A stretch of DNA of 28,735 nucleotides, taken from assembly GCA_013138555.1 (NCBI GenBank), contig WTCN01000269.1, positions 1 to 28,735 on the forward strand, read 5' to 3'. A program made the position numbers and the translations under genes. Positions 1 through 7,521 of the stretch are shown piece by piece. The first letter of the stretch is position 1; every line of letters starts with the position of its first letter. The stretch comes from Methyloprofundus sp. (lineage in GTDB: Bacteria > Pseudomonadota > Gammaproteobacteria > Methylococcales > Methylomonadaceae). The notes below the pieces were generated by a model. That model did no database searches. It saw only the letters and a program-made list of their open reading frames with translations, and was not told the DNA's origin.

Positions 1-463
1 GGCGAGAACCATGGAAAAAGAATTGAGTATCTATATTCGCGACCCTAAAGTCGTTGTTATGGTGACTGGATTTCAAGGTATAGATGAACAGCAAATACGT
101 ATCGTTGGTCAAATTAATAGCGGAGGCGGTGGCGGTAGTGGCGGTAGTGGTGGTAGTAGTGGCGGTGGCGGTGGTAGTGGCGGTGGTAGTTTCGGAGGTG
201 GCGGCGGCGGTGGCGGCGGCGGTCGCTATAGTGGTATGGCGATTCCTTATAAAAGAGGAATGACTTTATTAGATGTCATTATCTCTATCGGTAGTATTGG
301 TTATTTTGCTGATGGTAACAGGTCTAGTGTCATTCGTACTGTTAATGGTGTACAGCAGAATTTTGGAGTAAAAATTGATGATTTAATTGAAGATGCAGAT
401 ATGTCTAAAAATGTCAAAATGATGCCAGGGGATATTTTAGTTATTCCTGAAGCTTTCTTTTAA
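1..463 (+). CDS. Polysaccharide export outer-membrane protein (Wza-like, XrtA-associated), 3' part
   Basis: This is the C-terminal part of an outer-membrane export protein that would form the exit channel for the EPS. The frame is open to the window edge (bases 2-10 read Ala-Arg-Thr before the first ATG at 11), and family members normally carry a signal peptide and a longer N-terminal domain, so the ATG at 11 is probably internal. Visible parts are the end of the poly-sugar export domain (IYIRDPKVVVMVTGFQG) and an SLBB-like domain (YKRGMTLLDVIISIG through MPGDILVIPEAFF at the C-terminus). Between them, at bases 119-223, is a Gly/Ser-rich stretch of about 35 residues ending in ten consecutive glycines, where relatives have a short loop. 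It heads the EPS locus and is followed by the Wzz-like gene after 227 bases. The family call is strong. Whether the glycine insert is tolerated in the folded protein is unknown. Confidence 0.85.
   Translation, partial: ARTMEKELSIYIRDPKVVVMVTGFQGIDEQQIRIVGQINSGGGGGSGGSGGSSGGGGGSGGGSFGGGGGGGGGGRYSGMAIPYKRGMTLLDVIISIGSIGYFADGNRSSVIRTVNGVQQNFGVKIDDLIEDADMSKNVKMMPGDILVIPEAFF
119..223 (+). repeat. In-frame Gly/Ser-coding low-complexity tract
   Basis: About 105 bases built from GGC/GGT and AGT codons code for a Gly/Ser-rich stretch in the export protein. It contains irregular repeats of GGTGGC and GGTAGT type. Such a tract can lengthen or shorten in codon steps without breaking the frame. Confidence 0.85.
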
Positions 464-690
464 CATGAGAGGCGTTTTTTGGCATCTTTCATTGGACAGT
501 TTGCACTTGCTAGAAGCATGCAGGAATGACGATAGCTTATTCTAAAAAAGTGTGCACTACTTTTGGTTCTATATGGAAGGGTGCCCGTTTTTTAACAGAT
601 TTTAGTGCCTGAGTGTCGCTTTTTTAAGTATCGGGTGTAAGCACTGTTAAATGATGTAGATTTATAAATCACAGATAAAATAGGTAAAGA
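464..690 (+). other. Intergenic gap inside the EPS locus
   Basis: These 227 bases separate the export protein from the chain-length determinant. They hold several T-runs (near 475, 589 and 621) but no convincing hairpin directly before them, so I cannot call a terminator. A 26-codon ORF starts at 465 but has no supporting ribosome-binding site. The only site-like element is a weak AGGTAAAG just before the ATG at 691. The unusual length for this otherwise compact operon leaves room for an internal promoter. Confidence 0.4.
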
Positions 691-2232
691 ATGCAAGATC
701 AACTGGCTGAAATTCTGTTCTATGTAAAAGGAACATTAAAATATAAATGGGTTATTATTATTGTAGCCTGGCTTATCTGTATTACAGGCTGGGTATTTGT
801 TAGTACGCTACCCGACCAATATAAGTCTGAGGCAAAGGTTCACGTGGATAGTAGTACTATGCTCCAGCCTTTGTTGCGTGGTATGACAATTCAATCAAGT
901 ACGCGTGGGTTAATTGCTGTTATGCAGCAGCTGATGTTTACACGGCCTAAGTTAGAACAGGTGGCTCAGTTGGCAAACCTGGACATTGATTCTAAAAATG
1001 AAGCACAAAAAAGAGCTTTAGTCGCCAAATTAAAAAAGGGCATAGAAATTTCAGGCGGGTCAAATAATTTATTTGTTATTTCCTATAATGGAGATGAACC
1101 TAAACAAGCACAAAATATAGTGCATGCGGTATTGACTGTTTTTTCAGAGCAAACTCAGCAAAGAGGCATGAATGATACTAGCAGTGCTCAGCAATTTATA
1201 GAAGAGCAAATACGTGAATATGAAGTGCGCTTAAAAAATGCTGAAAAAGCACGCGAAAATTTTAATCGTGTTAATTCAGGGTTCTTGCCTAGTCAGGGGG
1301 GCGGCGGCGCTAGTCTGCTAAATGCTATAAAACAGCAACTCGAAGATGCACAAATGGCTTTAAGCGAGATAAACTCACGTAAGGTTGTATTGGCAAGACA
1401 GTTAGAAGACGCTATGGATATGGCAGGTAGTGGTGAGGTTGTAGATGAATGGGGGCTTGCTGGCCTGGATGGTCAGAATCAGGTCTCTACTCCTGAGGAT
1501 GTTCAAATTGCAGCATTTCAAGAGCAAATAAATACATTATTAATACGTTATACTGAAAATTACCCGGATGTCATTAGCATAAAATTGCAAATTAAAGACT
1601 TGCAAGAGCGCAGGTTGGAAACATTGGCAAATATGCCGGACGAAGAGTCAACAAATTCGTTTGAAAGCCCTTATATACAAGCTGTGAAGTTGTCTTTAAG
1701 CCAGAATGAATCAGAGCAAGCCTCTCTGCATTCTAGAATGGCTTTGTTAACTAAAAAACTGGACGAGACGCAGCAAGGTATGGATACAAGGTTGCATATT
1801 GAAACAGAAATGCAAAATCTAGACAGGGATTACTCAGTGATCAAGAGTAATTATATGAATCTGATTAAAAGTAGAGAGACAGCGGCAATGACGGAGAAAG
1901 CAGAAAGGAGTCAAGGTGTGCTTAAATTTAAAATTGTTGAGGCACCGGCTGCTCCTCGAAAGCCAACGGGGCCCCAGCGGGAATTATTAAACTCAGCATT
2001 TTTAGGCGGGGGGCTTGCGCTTGGGCTGGCTTTGGCTTTTATCATTTATTTTATCAGGCCTACCTTTATGTCTACTCGGCAGGTAAGGGTCGTCAGTGGC
2101 TTGCCTGTATTAGGAAGTGTGGCAGTGCAAATAAAAGAGGGAGATAAGTCAGATAGAATTAAGCAAATTTTATTCTGGAGTATCAGTGCGAGTCTCTTGC
2201 TTGCCTATATAATTATAATGACTATTGCGTAA
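691..2232 (+). CDS. XrtA-type polysaccharide chain-length determinant (Wzz/GumC family)
   Basis: This is an inner-membrane polysaccharide co-polymerase that sets EPS chain length and works with the tyrosine kinase next to it. The 513-residue protein has a membrane segment at about residues 20-39, the Wzz-like segment after it (YKSEAKVHVD), and a long periplasmic region. Much of residues 165-410 is predicted coiled coil from its charged and Gln/Glu-rich heptad-like composition. Two further membrane segments lie at about 428-452 and 493-513. The proline-rich motif before the second membrane segment (EAPAAPRKPTGPQRE) is the usual Wzz signature. Unlike BY-kinase fusions it has no cytoplasmic kinase domain; that is the separate downstream gene, 10 bases away. 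Length and layout match the XrtA-associated chain-length family. A weak AGGTAAAG precedes the ATG. Confidence 0.9.
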   Translation: MQDQLAEILFYVKGTLKYKWVIIIVAWLICITGWVFVSTLPDQYKSEAKVHVDSSTMLQPLLRGMTIQSSTRGLIAVMQQLMFTRPKLEQVAQLANLDIDSKNEAQKRALVAKLKKGIEISGGSNNLFVISYNGDEPKQAQNIVHAVLTVFSEQTQQRGMNDTSSAQQFIEEQIREYEVRLKNAEKARENFNRVNSGFLPSQGGGGASLLNAIKQQLEDAQMALSEINSRKVVLARQLEDAMDMAGSGEVVDEWGLAGLDGQNQVSTPEDVQIAAFQEQINTLLIRYTENYPDVISIKLQIKDLQERRLETLANMPDEESTNSFESPYIQAVKLSLSQNESEQASLHSRMALLTKKLDETQQGMDTRLHIETEMQNLDRDYSVIKSNYMNLIKSRETAAMTEKAERSQGVLKFKIVEAPAAPRKPTGPQRELLNSAFLGGGLALGLALAFIIYFIRPTFMSTRQVRVVSGLPVLGSVAVQIKEGDKSDRIKQILFWSISASLLLAYIIIMTIA

Positions 2233-2242
2233 GAGGTGTGGC

Positions 2243-3094
2243 ATGAGTACTTTAGAGAAAGCACTAGAAAAGTCTGAGCAAATTGCTCAGACGAATACTG
2301 AGAAATCTGTCGTTAAAAATCGGGTTAAATCTGGCTTAGGTGGAACAATTCCATCAACAAAGCGTACAGTGAATATAGACTGGGAAGAACTTTCTACACA
2401 AGGCTATTTGTCTCTTGAGCAAGGGAACTCGGGTTTGGCCGAAGAATATAGAATGATTAAAAGGCCTTTGCTCTATAATGCCTTTGGTAAGGCTGCAGAG
2501 GGGATAGAGCGGTCAAATTTAATTTTAGTGACCAGTAGTGTTCCTGAAGAAGGTAAAACATTTACCGCAATTAATTTAGCGATGAGTATTGCTAATGAAA
2601 GGGATAAAAATGTTTTGTTAATTGATGCCGATGTTGCTAAACCGACACTCGCAAAAAGACTGGGTGTCACCGCTTCACCTGGCCTTATAGAATACCTGGA
2701 AGACGATAGTTTAAATTTTTCTGATATCAGTTTAGCGACGGATGTTGCAAACTTGCAAATTATCCCGGCAGGAAAGCGACATACTTTTTCGACAGAATTG
2801 TTAAGTAGTAACAGAATGGTTCAATTTGTTGATGAGTTGAGTCAGTGTTATTCGGACCGAATTGTCATTTTTGACTCCCCTCCTCTTTTAGCGGCGACTC
2901 AGGCTGAAGTATTAGCGGGTTTAGTTGGACAAATAGTGCTGGTTATTGCGGCTGAGACGACTATGCAAAGCACCGTGCAGGAGGCAATTAAAAGACTGGA
3001 AGAGCGTGATGTTGTTTTGGCACTATTGAACAAAGCTAAGTACGGACTCACGATGGATTATTATGGGTATGGGCAGTATGGTGCTGAGCATTAA
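2243..3094 (+). CDS. CpsD/CapB-family tyrosine-protein autokinase, XrtA-associated
   Basis: This is a cytoplasmic bacterial tyrosine kinase that partners the Wzz-like protein and controls EPS assembly by cycles of autophosphorylation. The protein is 283 residues from the ATG at 2243, chosen because an AAGAGG ribosome-binding site (2231-2236) sits at correct spacing. An upstream TTG at 2225 would overlap the preceding gene and lacks a site. Visible motifs are Walker A SSVPEEGKT with Lys at about 105, Walker A' LLIDAD with Asp at about 128, and Walker B IVIFDSPP. The C-terminus is rich in tyrosine (MDYYGYGQYGAEH), the usual autophosphorylation cluster. The last codons overlap the start of the following beta-barrel gene, which suggests translational coupling. 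Confidence 0.92.
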   Translation: MSTLEKALEKSEQIAQTNTEKSVVKNRVKSGLGGTIPSTKRTVNIDWEELSTQGYLSLEQGNSGLAEEYRMIKRPLLYNAFGKAAEGIERSNLILVTSSVPEEGKTFTAINLAMSIANERDKNVLLIDADVAKPTLAKRLGVTASPGLIEYLEDDSLNFSDISLATDVANLQIIPAGKRHTFSTELLSSNRMVQFVDELSQCYSDRIVIFDSPPLLAATQAEVLAGLVGQIVLVIAAETTMQSTVQEAIKRLEERDVVLALLNKAKYGLTMDYYGYGQYGAEH

Positions 3095-4655
3095 AAGTCA
3101 GTTTGTTAGAAAGTATAAGTTAATTCCGTTAATGGGGGCGGCGTATACTTTTTTTTGTAGCACTACTGTTTTTGCGATTGACTTTCAATATGTTCCTAGT
3201 CTGACAATACGGGAAACCTATTCAGACAATATTCGTCTAGCCCCTAAAGGTCAAGAGCAGGGGGCATTTGTAACAGAGATTACGCCTGGGATATCTATAA
3301 GGGGCGTTAATGGTGGGCGGCTAACAGCTGATTTCAGTTATCAAATGCAGAATCTGTTTAATGCGGGAGGAGATGGAACAGCGCAAATATTTCATCAAAT
3401 GCAATTTAATAGCGGTTATCAGTTAATGCGCCGATCACTTTTTGCGAGTGCCCGGAGTAGTTATAGTCAGCAAAATGTTAGTAATTTACGTGACGGTGAT
3501 AATATAAATAACCTGGAGGAGCGGACGAACATATGGACAGCAGGCACTTCGGTAAACTGGGCACCGCGTTTTGGAAATTTTGCTAATGCACAAGTAAGCG
3601 TGGATTTCGATTATGTTGCTAATGATAATGCTGACCAGTTATCAAATTCTATGAACTTGAGAGAGTCGGTTAATATAAGAAGCGGGCTTGATTTCAAAAG
3701 GATAACCTGGGTTGCTGCGTTTAATAATAGTACAGAGTTCCGGGAGAACGAAGATAATGTGCACTTTCAAAATACACAGGCGACGATAAGAGCCTGGCTT
3801 GACAGACGTTTTAATTTTTTTACGACACTAGGGTATGCAAATAATAGCTTTCAAGGTTCAGATACCAGCAACAATGGTTTTTTTTATACGCTGGGTGCGC
3901 AATGGAAACCAAACTGGTGGTTTGATATTGAGGCGGGTTATGGTAATAACTGGCATGTTACATCTAACCTTAGTCTAAGCCAGCGCACGCATTTAAGTGC
4001 TGGCTATTTTGACCGTTCCGTAGGTTTAAATACAGGGGGGGCATGGAGTGCTTCAGCTAATCATATTACCAGTAGATCGTCGTGGGATTTCACATATACA
4101 GAAGATACAACGACTGTTCAGGATATACTTTTGCAGGATAGTAATGTTCCGATAATTGATGCGTCTGGTAATCAAGTGTTAGGTAATGATGGGCAGCCCA
4201 TTGTTTTCAATGAAAGTTTGCCTAGTTTAATGAATGATGTACTGGTTAGAAAAACTGCTAATGCCTCGGTTTCTTATAGAGAAGGTAGAAGTAACTACCA
4301 ATTAGGTGGATTTTATGAAAGACGGGAGTTTGAAAATTCGGATAATGACCGGGAAACTGTTTATGGTGTAGATGTATCCTGGAACTGGCAATTTTTAAGG
4401 CGTATGAGTTTTTTTCTTTCTCCTTCCTGGCAACATATTCAGCGTAATAATACTAATATTACAGACACGAGCGATGAGAATCAGGACCGGTATCAGCTTA
4501 TTACTAGATTGACTCGTACCGTACCTTTTAATATTGGTCGTTCCAGACTTTTAAATACAAGTTTGGAATACCGTTTTCTAAAACAAAATTCAAATTTGTT
4601 GTTTAACAGCTATGTGGAAAATAGAGTAACGCTAAGCCTGTTTATGAACTTTTAA
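3063..4655 (+). CDS. XrtA/PEP-CTERM-associated outer-membrane beta-barrel protein
   Basis: This is a predicted outer-membrane beta-barrel of the family that accompanies XrtA EPS loci. Its exact role is not established, and passage or anchoring of the polymer is a reasonable guess. A signal peptide is visible (KYKLIPLMGAAYTFF, cleavage after STTVFA). Then come about 480 residues of alternating aromatic/polar beta strands rich in Asn, Arg and Trp, with a C-terminal phenylalanine (SLFMNF) as in barrel assembly signals. The N-terminal mature part has the family's pattern of a strand with ETYSDNI. Start choice is uncertain: ATGs at 3063, 3069 and 3078 and a GTG at 3081 all lie inside the 3' end of the kinase gene, and none has a strong ribosome-binding site. 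All leave the signal peptide intact. Confidence 0.85.
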   Translation: MGMGSMVLSIKSQFVRKYKLIPLMGAAYTFFCSTTVFAIDFQYVPSLTIRETYSDNIRLAPKGQEQGAFVTEITPGISIRGVNGGRLTADFSYQMQNLFNAGGDGTAQIFHQMQFNSGYQLMRRSLFASARSSYSQQNVSNLRDGDNINNLEERTNIWTAGTSVNWAPRFGNFANAQVSVDFDYVANDNADQLSNSMNLRESVNIRSGLDFKRITWVAAFNNSTEFRENEDNVHFQNTQATIRAWLDRRFNFFTTLGYANNSFQGSDTSNNGFFYTLGAQWKPNWWFDIEAGYGNNWHVTSNLSLSQRTHLSAGYFDRSVGLNTGGAWSASANHITSRSSWDFTYTEDTTTVQDILLQDSNVPIIDASGNQVLGNDGQPIVFNESLPSLMNDVLVRKTANASVSYREGRSNYQLGGFYERREFENSDNDRETVYGVDVSWNWQFLRRMSFFLSPSWQHIQRNNTNITDTSDENQDRYQLITRLTRTVPFNIGRSRLLNTSLEYRFLKQNSNLLFNSYVENRVTLSLFMNF

Positions 4656-4672
4656 GCGCAGAGAAAAATATA

Positions 4673-5509
4673 ATGAAAAATGCAATGACTGTCGATGTTG
4701 AAGACTATTTTCAGGTCTCTGCATTTGAACCCTATATCAATAAAACACAGTGGAATGATCTGGAACATCGTGTTGAGAGAAATACTCAGCATATTCTGGA
4801 TATTTTTGCAGCACACAATGTTAAAGCGACATTTTTTACTTTAGGCTGGGTAGCAGAGCGTTATCCAGAATTAATTAAAAGAATAACCCGGGAAGGTCAT
4901 GAGTTAGCAAGTCATGGTTACGAGCATATCCGTGTGACTCAGCAAACCCCTGAGCAGTTTCGGGCTGATATTCGTAAAACCAAAAAATTGCTTGAAGATT
5001 TAGCTGGGGTTGAAGTTCGCGGGTATCGAGCGGCAAGTTATTCCATTGGCCGTGATAACCTATGGGCTTTAGAGGTTTTGGCTGAAGAAGGGCATCAATA
5101 CAGCTCTAGTATTTATCCGGTAAAACATGATTTATATGGGATGCCAGAAGCACCGCGTTTTGTTTATCAGCCAATAGCGGGAAGTGACTTTAAGGAAATC
5201 CCTATTACGACACTTCATTTTGCAAATAAAAACTACCCTTGTGGTGGTGGAGGTTTTTTCAGATTATATCCGTATTTATTTTCTCGTTGGGCATTCAATA
5301 GCATTAATCAGAAGGAGCAACAAGCAGGTATTTTTTATTTTCACCCCTGGGAAATAGATCCCGGTCAGCCGAAGCAAGATAACCTGGCTTTTAAAGCAAA
5401 GTTCCGTCATTATTTAAATCTTCATAGAATGGAAAATAGAATTAAAGCCTTATTAAATGATTTTCAATGGGATACTATGCAGGCGATATTCCTGGATTTA
5501 GATAAGTAA
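4673..5509 (+). CDS. Polysaccharide deacetylase with DUF3473, XrtA-associated
   Basis: This is a NodB-type carbohydrate esterase that probably removes N- or O-acetyl groups from the EPS or its precursors. The 278-residue protein begins with the catalytic-base motif MTVDVEDYF (residues 5-13, Asp at 10-11 region) and carries the metal-binding pair SHGYEH (His 81 and His 85). RGYRAASYSI follows, then the DUF3473 C-terminal part with GGGGFFRLYPY and FYFHPWEIDP. No signal peptide is visible, so it is likely cytoplasmic. It lies 17 bases after the barrel gene. With the acetamido sugars expected from wecB/wecC and the tviB-like gene, partial deacetylation of the polymer is plausible but inferred. 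Confidence 0.92.
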   Translation: MKNAMTVDVEDYFQVSAFEPYINKTQWNDLEHRVERNTQHILDIFAAHNVKATFFTLGWVAERYPELIKRITREGHELASHGYEHIRVTQQTPEQFRADIRKTKKLLEDLAGVEVRGYRAASYSIGRDNLWALEVLAEEGHQYSSSIYPVKHDLYGMPEAPRFVYQPIAGSDFKEIPITTLHFANKNYPCGGGGFFRLYPYLFSRWAFNSINQKEQQAGIFYFHPWEIDPGQPKQDNLAFKAKFRHYLNLHRMENRIKALLNDFQWDTMQAIFLDLDK

Positions 5510-5553
5510 TACTTAAGTGCTGCTAAGTATTCAGGTATAGAGTCCCTGACTCT
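5508..5553 (+). other. Two small consecutive hairpins between deacetylase and FemAB genes
   Basis: AATACTTA (5508-5515) pairs with TAAGTATT (5524-5531) as an 8-bp stem overlapping the deacetylase stop codon. AGAGTC (5539-5544) pairs with GACTCT (5548-5553) as a 6-bp stem with a 3-base loop. Neither is followed by a clear T-run, so they are not called as a rho-independent terminator. They could be processing or partial attenuation elements. Confidence 0.35.
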
Positions 5554-5597
5554 TACACACTTTTATGCGTTAGACTTATTTTGTTGACACAATATTT

Positions 5598-6620
5598 ATG
5601 ATAAAAACCTTAACCGATTCAGAAATAGCGCTTTGGGATAAGTATATAGAAAATACACCAGCAGCCACCTTTTTTCATCAGTCAGAGTGGAAGCAAGTGA
5701 TTGAACGTGCGTTTGGGCATGATACTTATTATCTGTATGCAGAAAATCAGGGAAAAATAACAGGCGTATTGCCTTTAGTGCATATTAAAAGTCCTTTATT
5801 TGGTAATGCTTTAATTTCTAATGCATTTTGTGTGTATGGCGGCATTGTCGCTGATGATAGTGAAACATTTCAGGCACTTGATCAGGAAGCATGTGCTTTA
5901 GCCAGGCAGCTCGGTGTTGATCATGTGGAGTTTAGAAATAGACAGCATACGACACCAGAAAGGCCTTATAAAAAAGGCTTATATGTGACTTTTAGAAAAG
6001 AGCTAGATGCTGATGTAGAAAAGAATTTAGTGGCTATTCCAAGAAAGCAACGGGCTGTGGTTAGAAAAGGTATTAAAGCAGGTTTAGTCAGTGTTATTGA
6101 TAATGATGTAGAGCGTTTATTCCAGGCTTATTCTGAAAGCGTAAGAAATCTGGGAACGCCTGTTTTCCCTAAAAAATACTTTAAAATATTAAAAGAAGTG
6201 TTTAACGAGCAGTGTGAAGTGCTATCAGTTGAACATGAGGGTAAGCATATTGCCAGTGTGATGAATTTTTATTTTCGGGATGAAGTCTTACCCTATTATG
6301 GTGGTGGTACTGCACAGGCAAGAGCCGTATATGCAAATGACTTTATGTATTGGGAAGTCATGCGTCGGGCAGTGGAAAAGGGAATCAGGATTTTTGACTA
6401 CGGGCGTAGTAAAATAGGTACAGGATCCTATCGCTTTAAAAAGCATTGGGGCTTTGTAGAAACCCCACTATTTTATGAATTTGAACTTATCAAAGCCGAG
6501 GCTATGCCAGACATTAATCCTTTAAATCCAAAGTACCGTTTATTTATTGCAGCGTGGAAAAAGTTACCTTTAAGTGTTAGTCAAGTAATAGGTCCCTGGT
6601 TGGCAAAAGACTTAGGTTAG
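5598..6620 (+). CDS. FemAB-like acyltransferase, XrtA/PEP-CTERM-associated
   Basis: The 340-residue protein has the double GNAT-like fold pattern of the FemAB family that recurs beside XrtA EPS genes. Recognisable stretches are TFFHQSEWKQVIERAFGHD near the N-terminus, the basic RKQRAVVRKGIKAGL near residue 150, and YYGGGTAQARAVYANDFMYWEVM with FDYGRSKIGTGSYRFKKHWGF in the C-terminal half. FemAB proteins transfer aminoacyl groups to peptidoglycan precursors; the substrate of this EPS subgroup is not known. It is cytoplasmic, without signal peptide. Its stop codon overlaps the stop of the oppositely oriented gene that follows. Confidence 0.88.
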   Translation: MIKTLTDSEIALWDKYIENTPAATFFHQSEWKQVIERAFGHDTYYLYAENQGKITGVLPLVHIKSPLFGNALISNAFCVYGGIVADDSETFQALDQEACALARQLGVDHVEFRNRQHTTPERPYKKGLYVTFRKELDADVEKNLVAIPRKQRAVVRKGIKAGLVSVIDNDVERLFQAYSESVRNLGTPVFPKKYFKILKEVFNEQCEVLSVEHEGKHIASVMNFYFRDEVLPYYGGGTAQARAVYANDFMYWEVMRRAVEKGIRIFDYGRSKIGTGSYRFKKHWGFVETPLFYEFELIKAEAMPDINPLNPKYRLFIAAWKKLPLSVSQVIGPWLAKDLG

Positions 6621-7363
6621 GGGAAAAAACGTAATGTAAATTTTATAGCTGATAGTAAGAGCATGAAAAAAAGATATAAGCCAATCAGGTAAAACACTGT
6701 TTCTATACGGAATAATGAGTCTAAAAACTCATGATTTAATGCGCTATAATTATATGCAGAAGTATTGCCTTTTACCTGAGCCTGTCGAATTTTAGCTAAA
6801 GAAATGTCATCTGCTTGCTGATGTTGAGTAAAGGTATTTGTCTGTTTAGTGAGAGGTTTTTGTATATCCATTAAATCATGTTCAATTATTTGCTCTAGTT
6901 TTAAAGTAGAAAAAAAGTCATAGGCAAGGTTATTTGCTAATGAATCTGCTTCGCTCCACAGTTGCTTTGCCTCATAAAGCGTGGAGAGAGACTGTTGAAA
7001 AAGCGCATTATCTCCATATTCATTTTCAAGTTTTCTGGCAAAAGACTTGAGGCTAGCGGAGGAGGTAGCATTATTTTTTTTAGCTAGCTCAATAGTTGAG
7101 GGAGGGAAGGGAAGAGCATCCTTATTATGGCTAGATTCGCGTTGAGCCGGTGTGGAATTGAGTGTATTTTGTTGCTGTTGACCTGAAGACAGGATGGAAC
7201 CCTCAGTTAGCTCGGTGACTGTGGCCTGTAGGCCTGGTGTCGTATTTTTCTTTTGCTCTACAAACTGTACAGGGCCGCTAGTGAGTTCTGTGGGTTGCAC
7301 AGTTGCAGCATTTACTATGAATGTGATGGGTAAAAAAAAGCCACTTAACAATAGTTTTTTCAT
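6617..7363 (-). CDS. Unknown secreted or periplasmic protein with C-terminal membrane anchor
   Basis: I do not recognise this 248-residue protein. It starts with a clear signal peptide (MKKLLLSGFFLPITFIVNA, then ATVQP). It continues with a Ser/Thr/Gln-rich low-complexity stretch to about residue 95, then a helical, charged middle part (about 100-205), and ends with a single hydrophobic segment (FYLIGLYLFFMLLLSAI) and a short basic tail. This layout suggests a periplasmic protein held in the inner membrane by its C-terminus. It is the only minus-strand gene in the EPS locus and its stop overlaps the FemAB stop by four bases (6617-6620). The ribosome-binding site at its ATG is poor. Function cannot be assigned from sequence. 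Confidence 0.7.
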   Translation of the reverse strand: MKKLLLSGFFLPITFIVNAATVQPTELTSGPVQFVEQKKNTTPGLQATVTELTEGSILSSGQQQQNTLNSTPAQRESSHNKDALPFPPSTIELAKKNNATSSASLKSFARKLENEYGDNALFQQSLSTLYEAKQLWSEADSLANNLAYDFFSTLKLEQIIEHDLMDIQKPLTKQTNTFTQHQQADDISLAKIRQAQVKGNTSAYNYSALNHEFLDSLFRIETVFYLIGLYLFFMLLLSAIKFTLRFFP

Positions 7364-7521
7364 GATGGGTGGGTAATTCAGTTTTCTTTACTTTATTAGT
7401 GCTTGATTGTATCAAGATCTTTGCCAAACGTACATAATCAGTTGATAGTGGTGTGGCGTTAAGTTTCCTTTGTAAAAATGTATAAATTTCTGTCAAGAGA
7501 CAGCTAAAAGAGATTCATAGT
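7364..7521. promoter_or_regulatory. Divergent intergenic region with likely promoters
   Basis: This 158-base AT-rich gap lies between the minus-strand unknown gene and the plus-strand glycosyltransferase 1, so each needs a promoter here or upstream. A TATAAAT (7481-7487) is a possible -10 box for the plus-strand genes, but I see no good -35 at the right distance. The call rests on gene layout more than on motifs. Confidence 0.3.

Noticed and set aside
119..223. Tandem repeat as a CRISPR-like or mobile feature
   Set aside because: Units are irregular and keep the reading frame of the export protein, so it is a coding low-complexity tract.
11..463. A complete 150-residue export protein starting at the ATG at 11
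   Set aside because: The frame is open to the window edge and relatives have a signal peptide and a longer N-terminal domain, so this is treated as a 5'-cut gene.
465..545. Small 26-codon ORF after the export gene
   Set aside because: No ribosome-binding site and no sign of selection; short ORFs of this size are expected by chance.
585..630. T-runs at 589 and 621 as rho-independent terminators
   Set aside because: No stable GC-rich hairpin stands directly before either run.
2225..2242. TTG start adding six residues to the tyrosine kinase
   Set aside because: It overlaps the preceding gene and lacks a ribosome-binding site, while the ATG at 2243 has AAGAGG at proper spacing.
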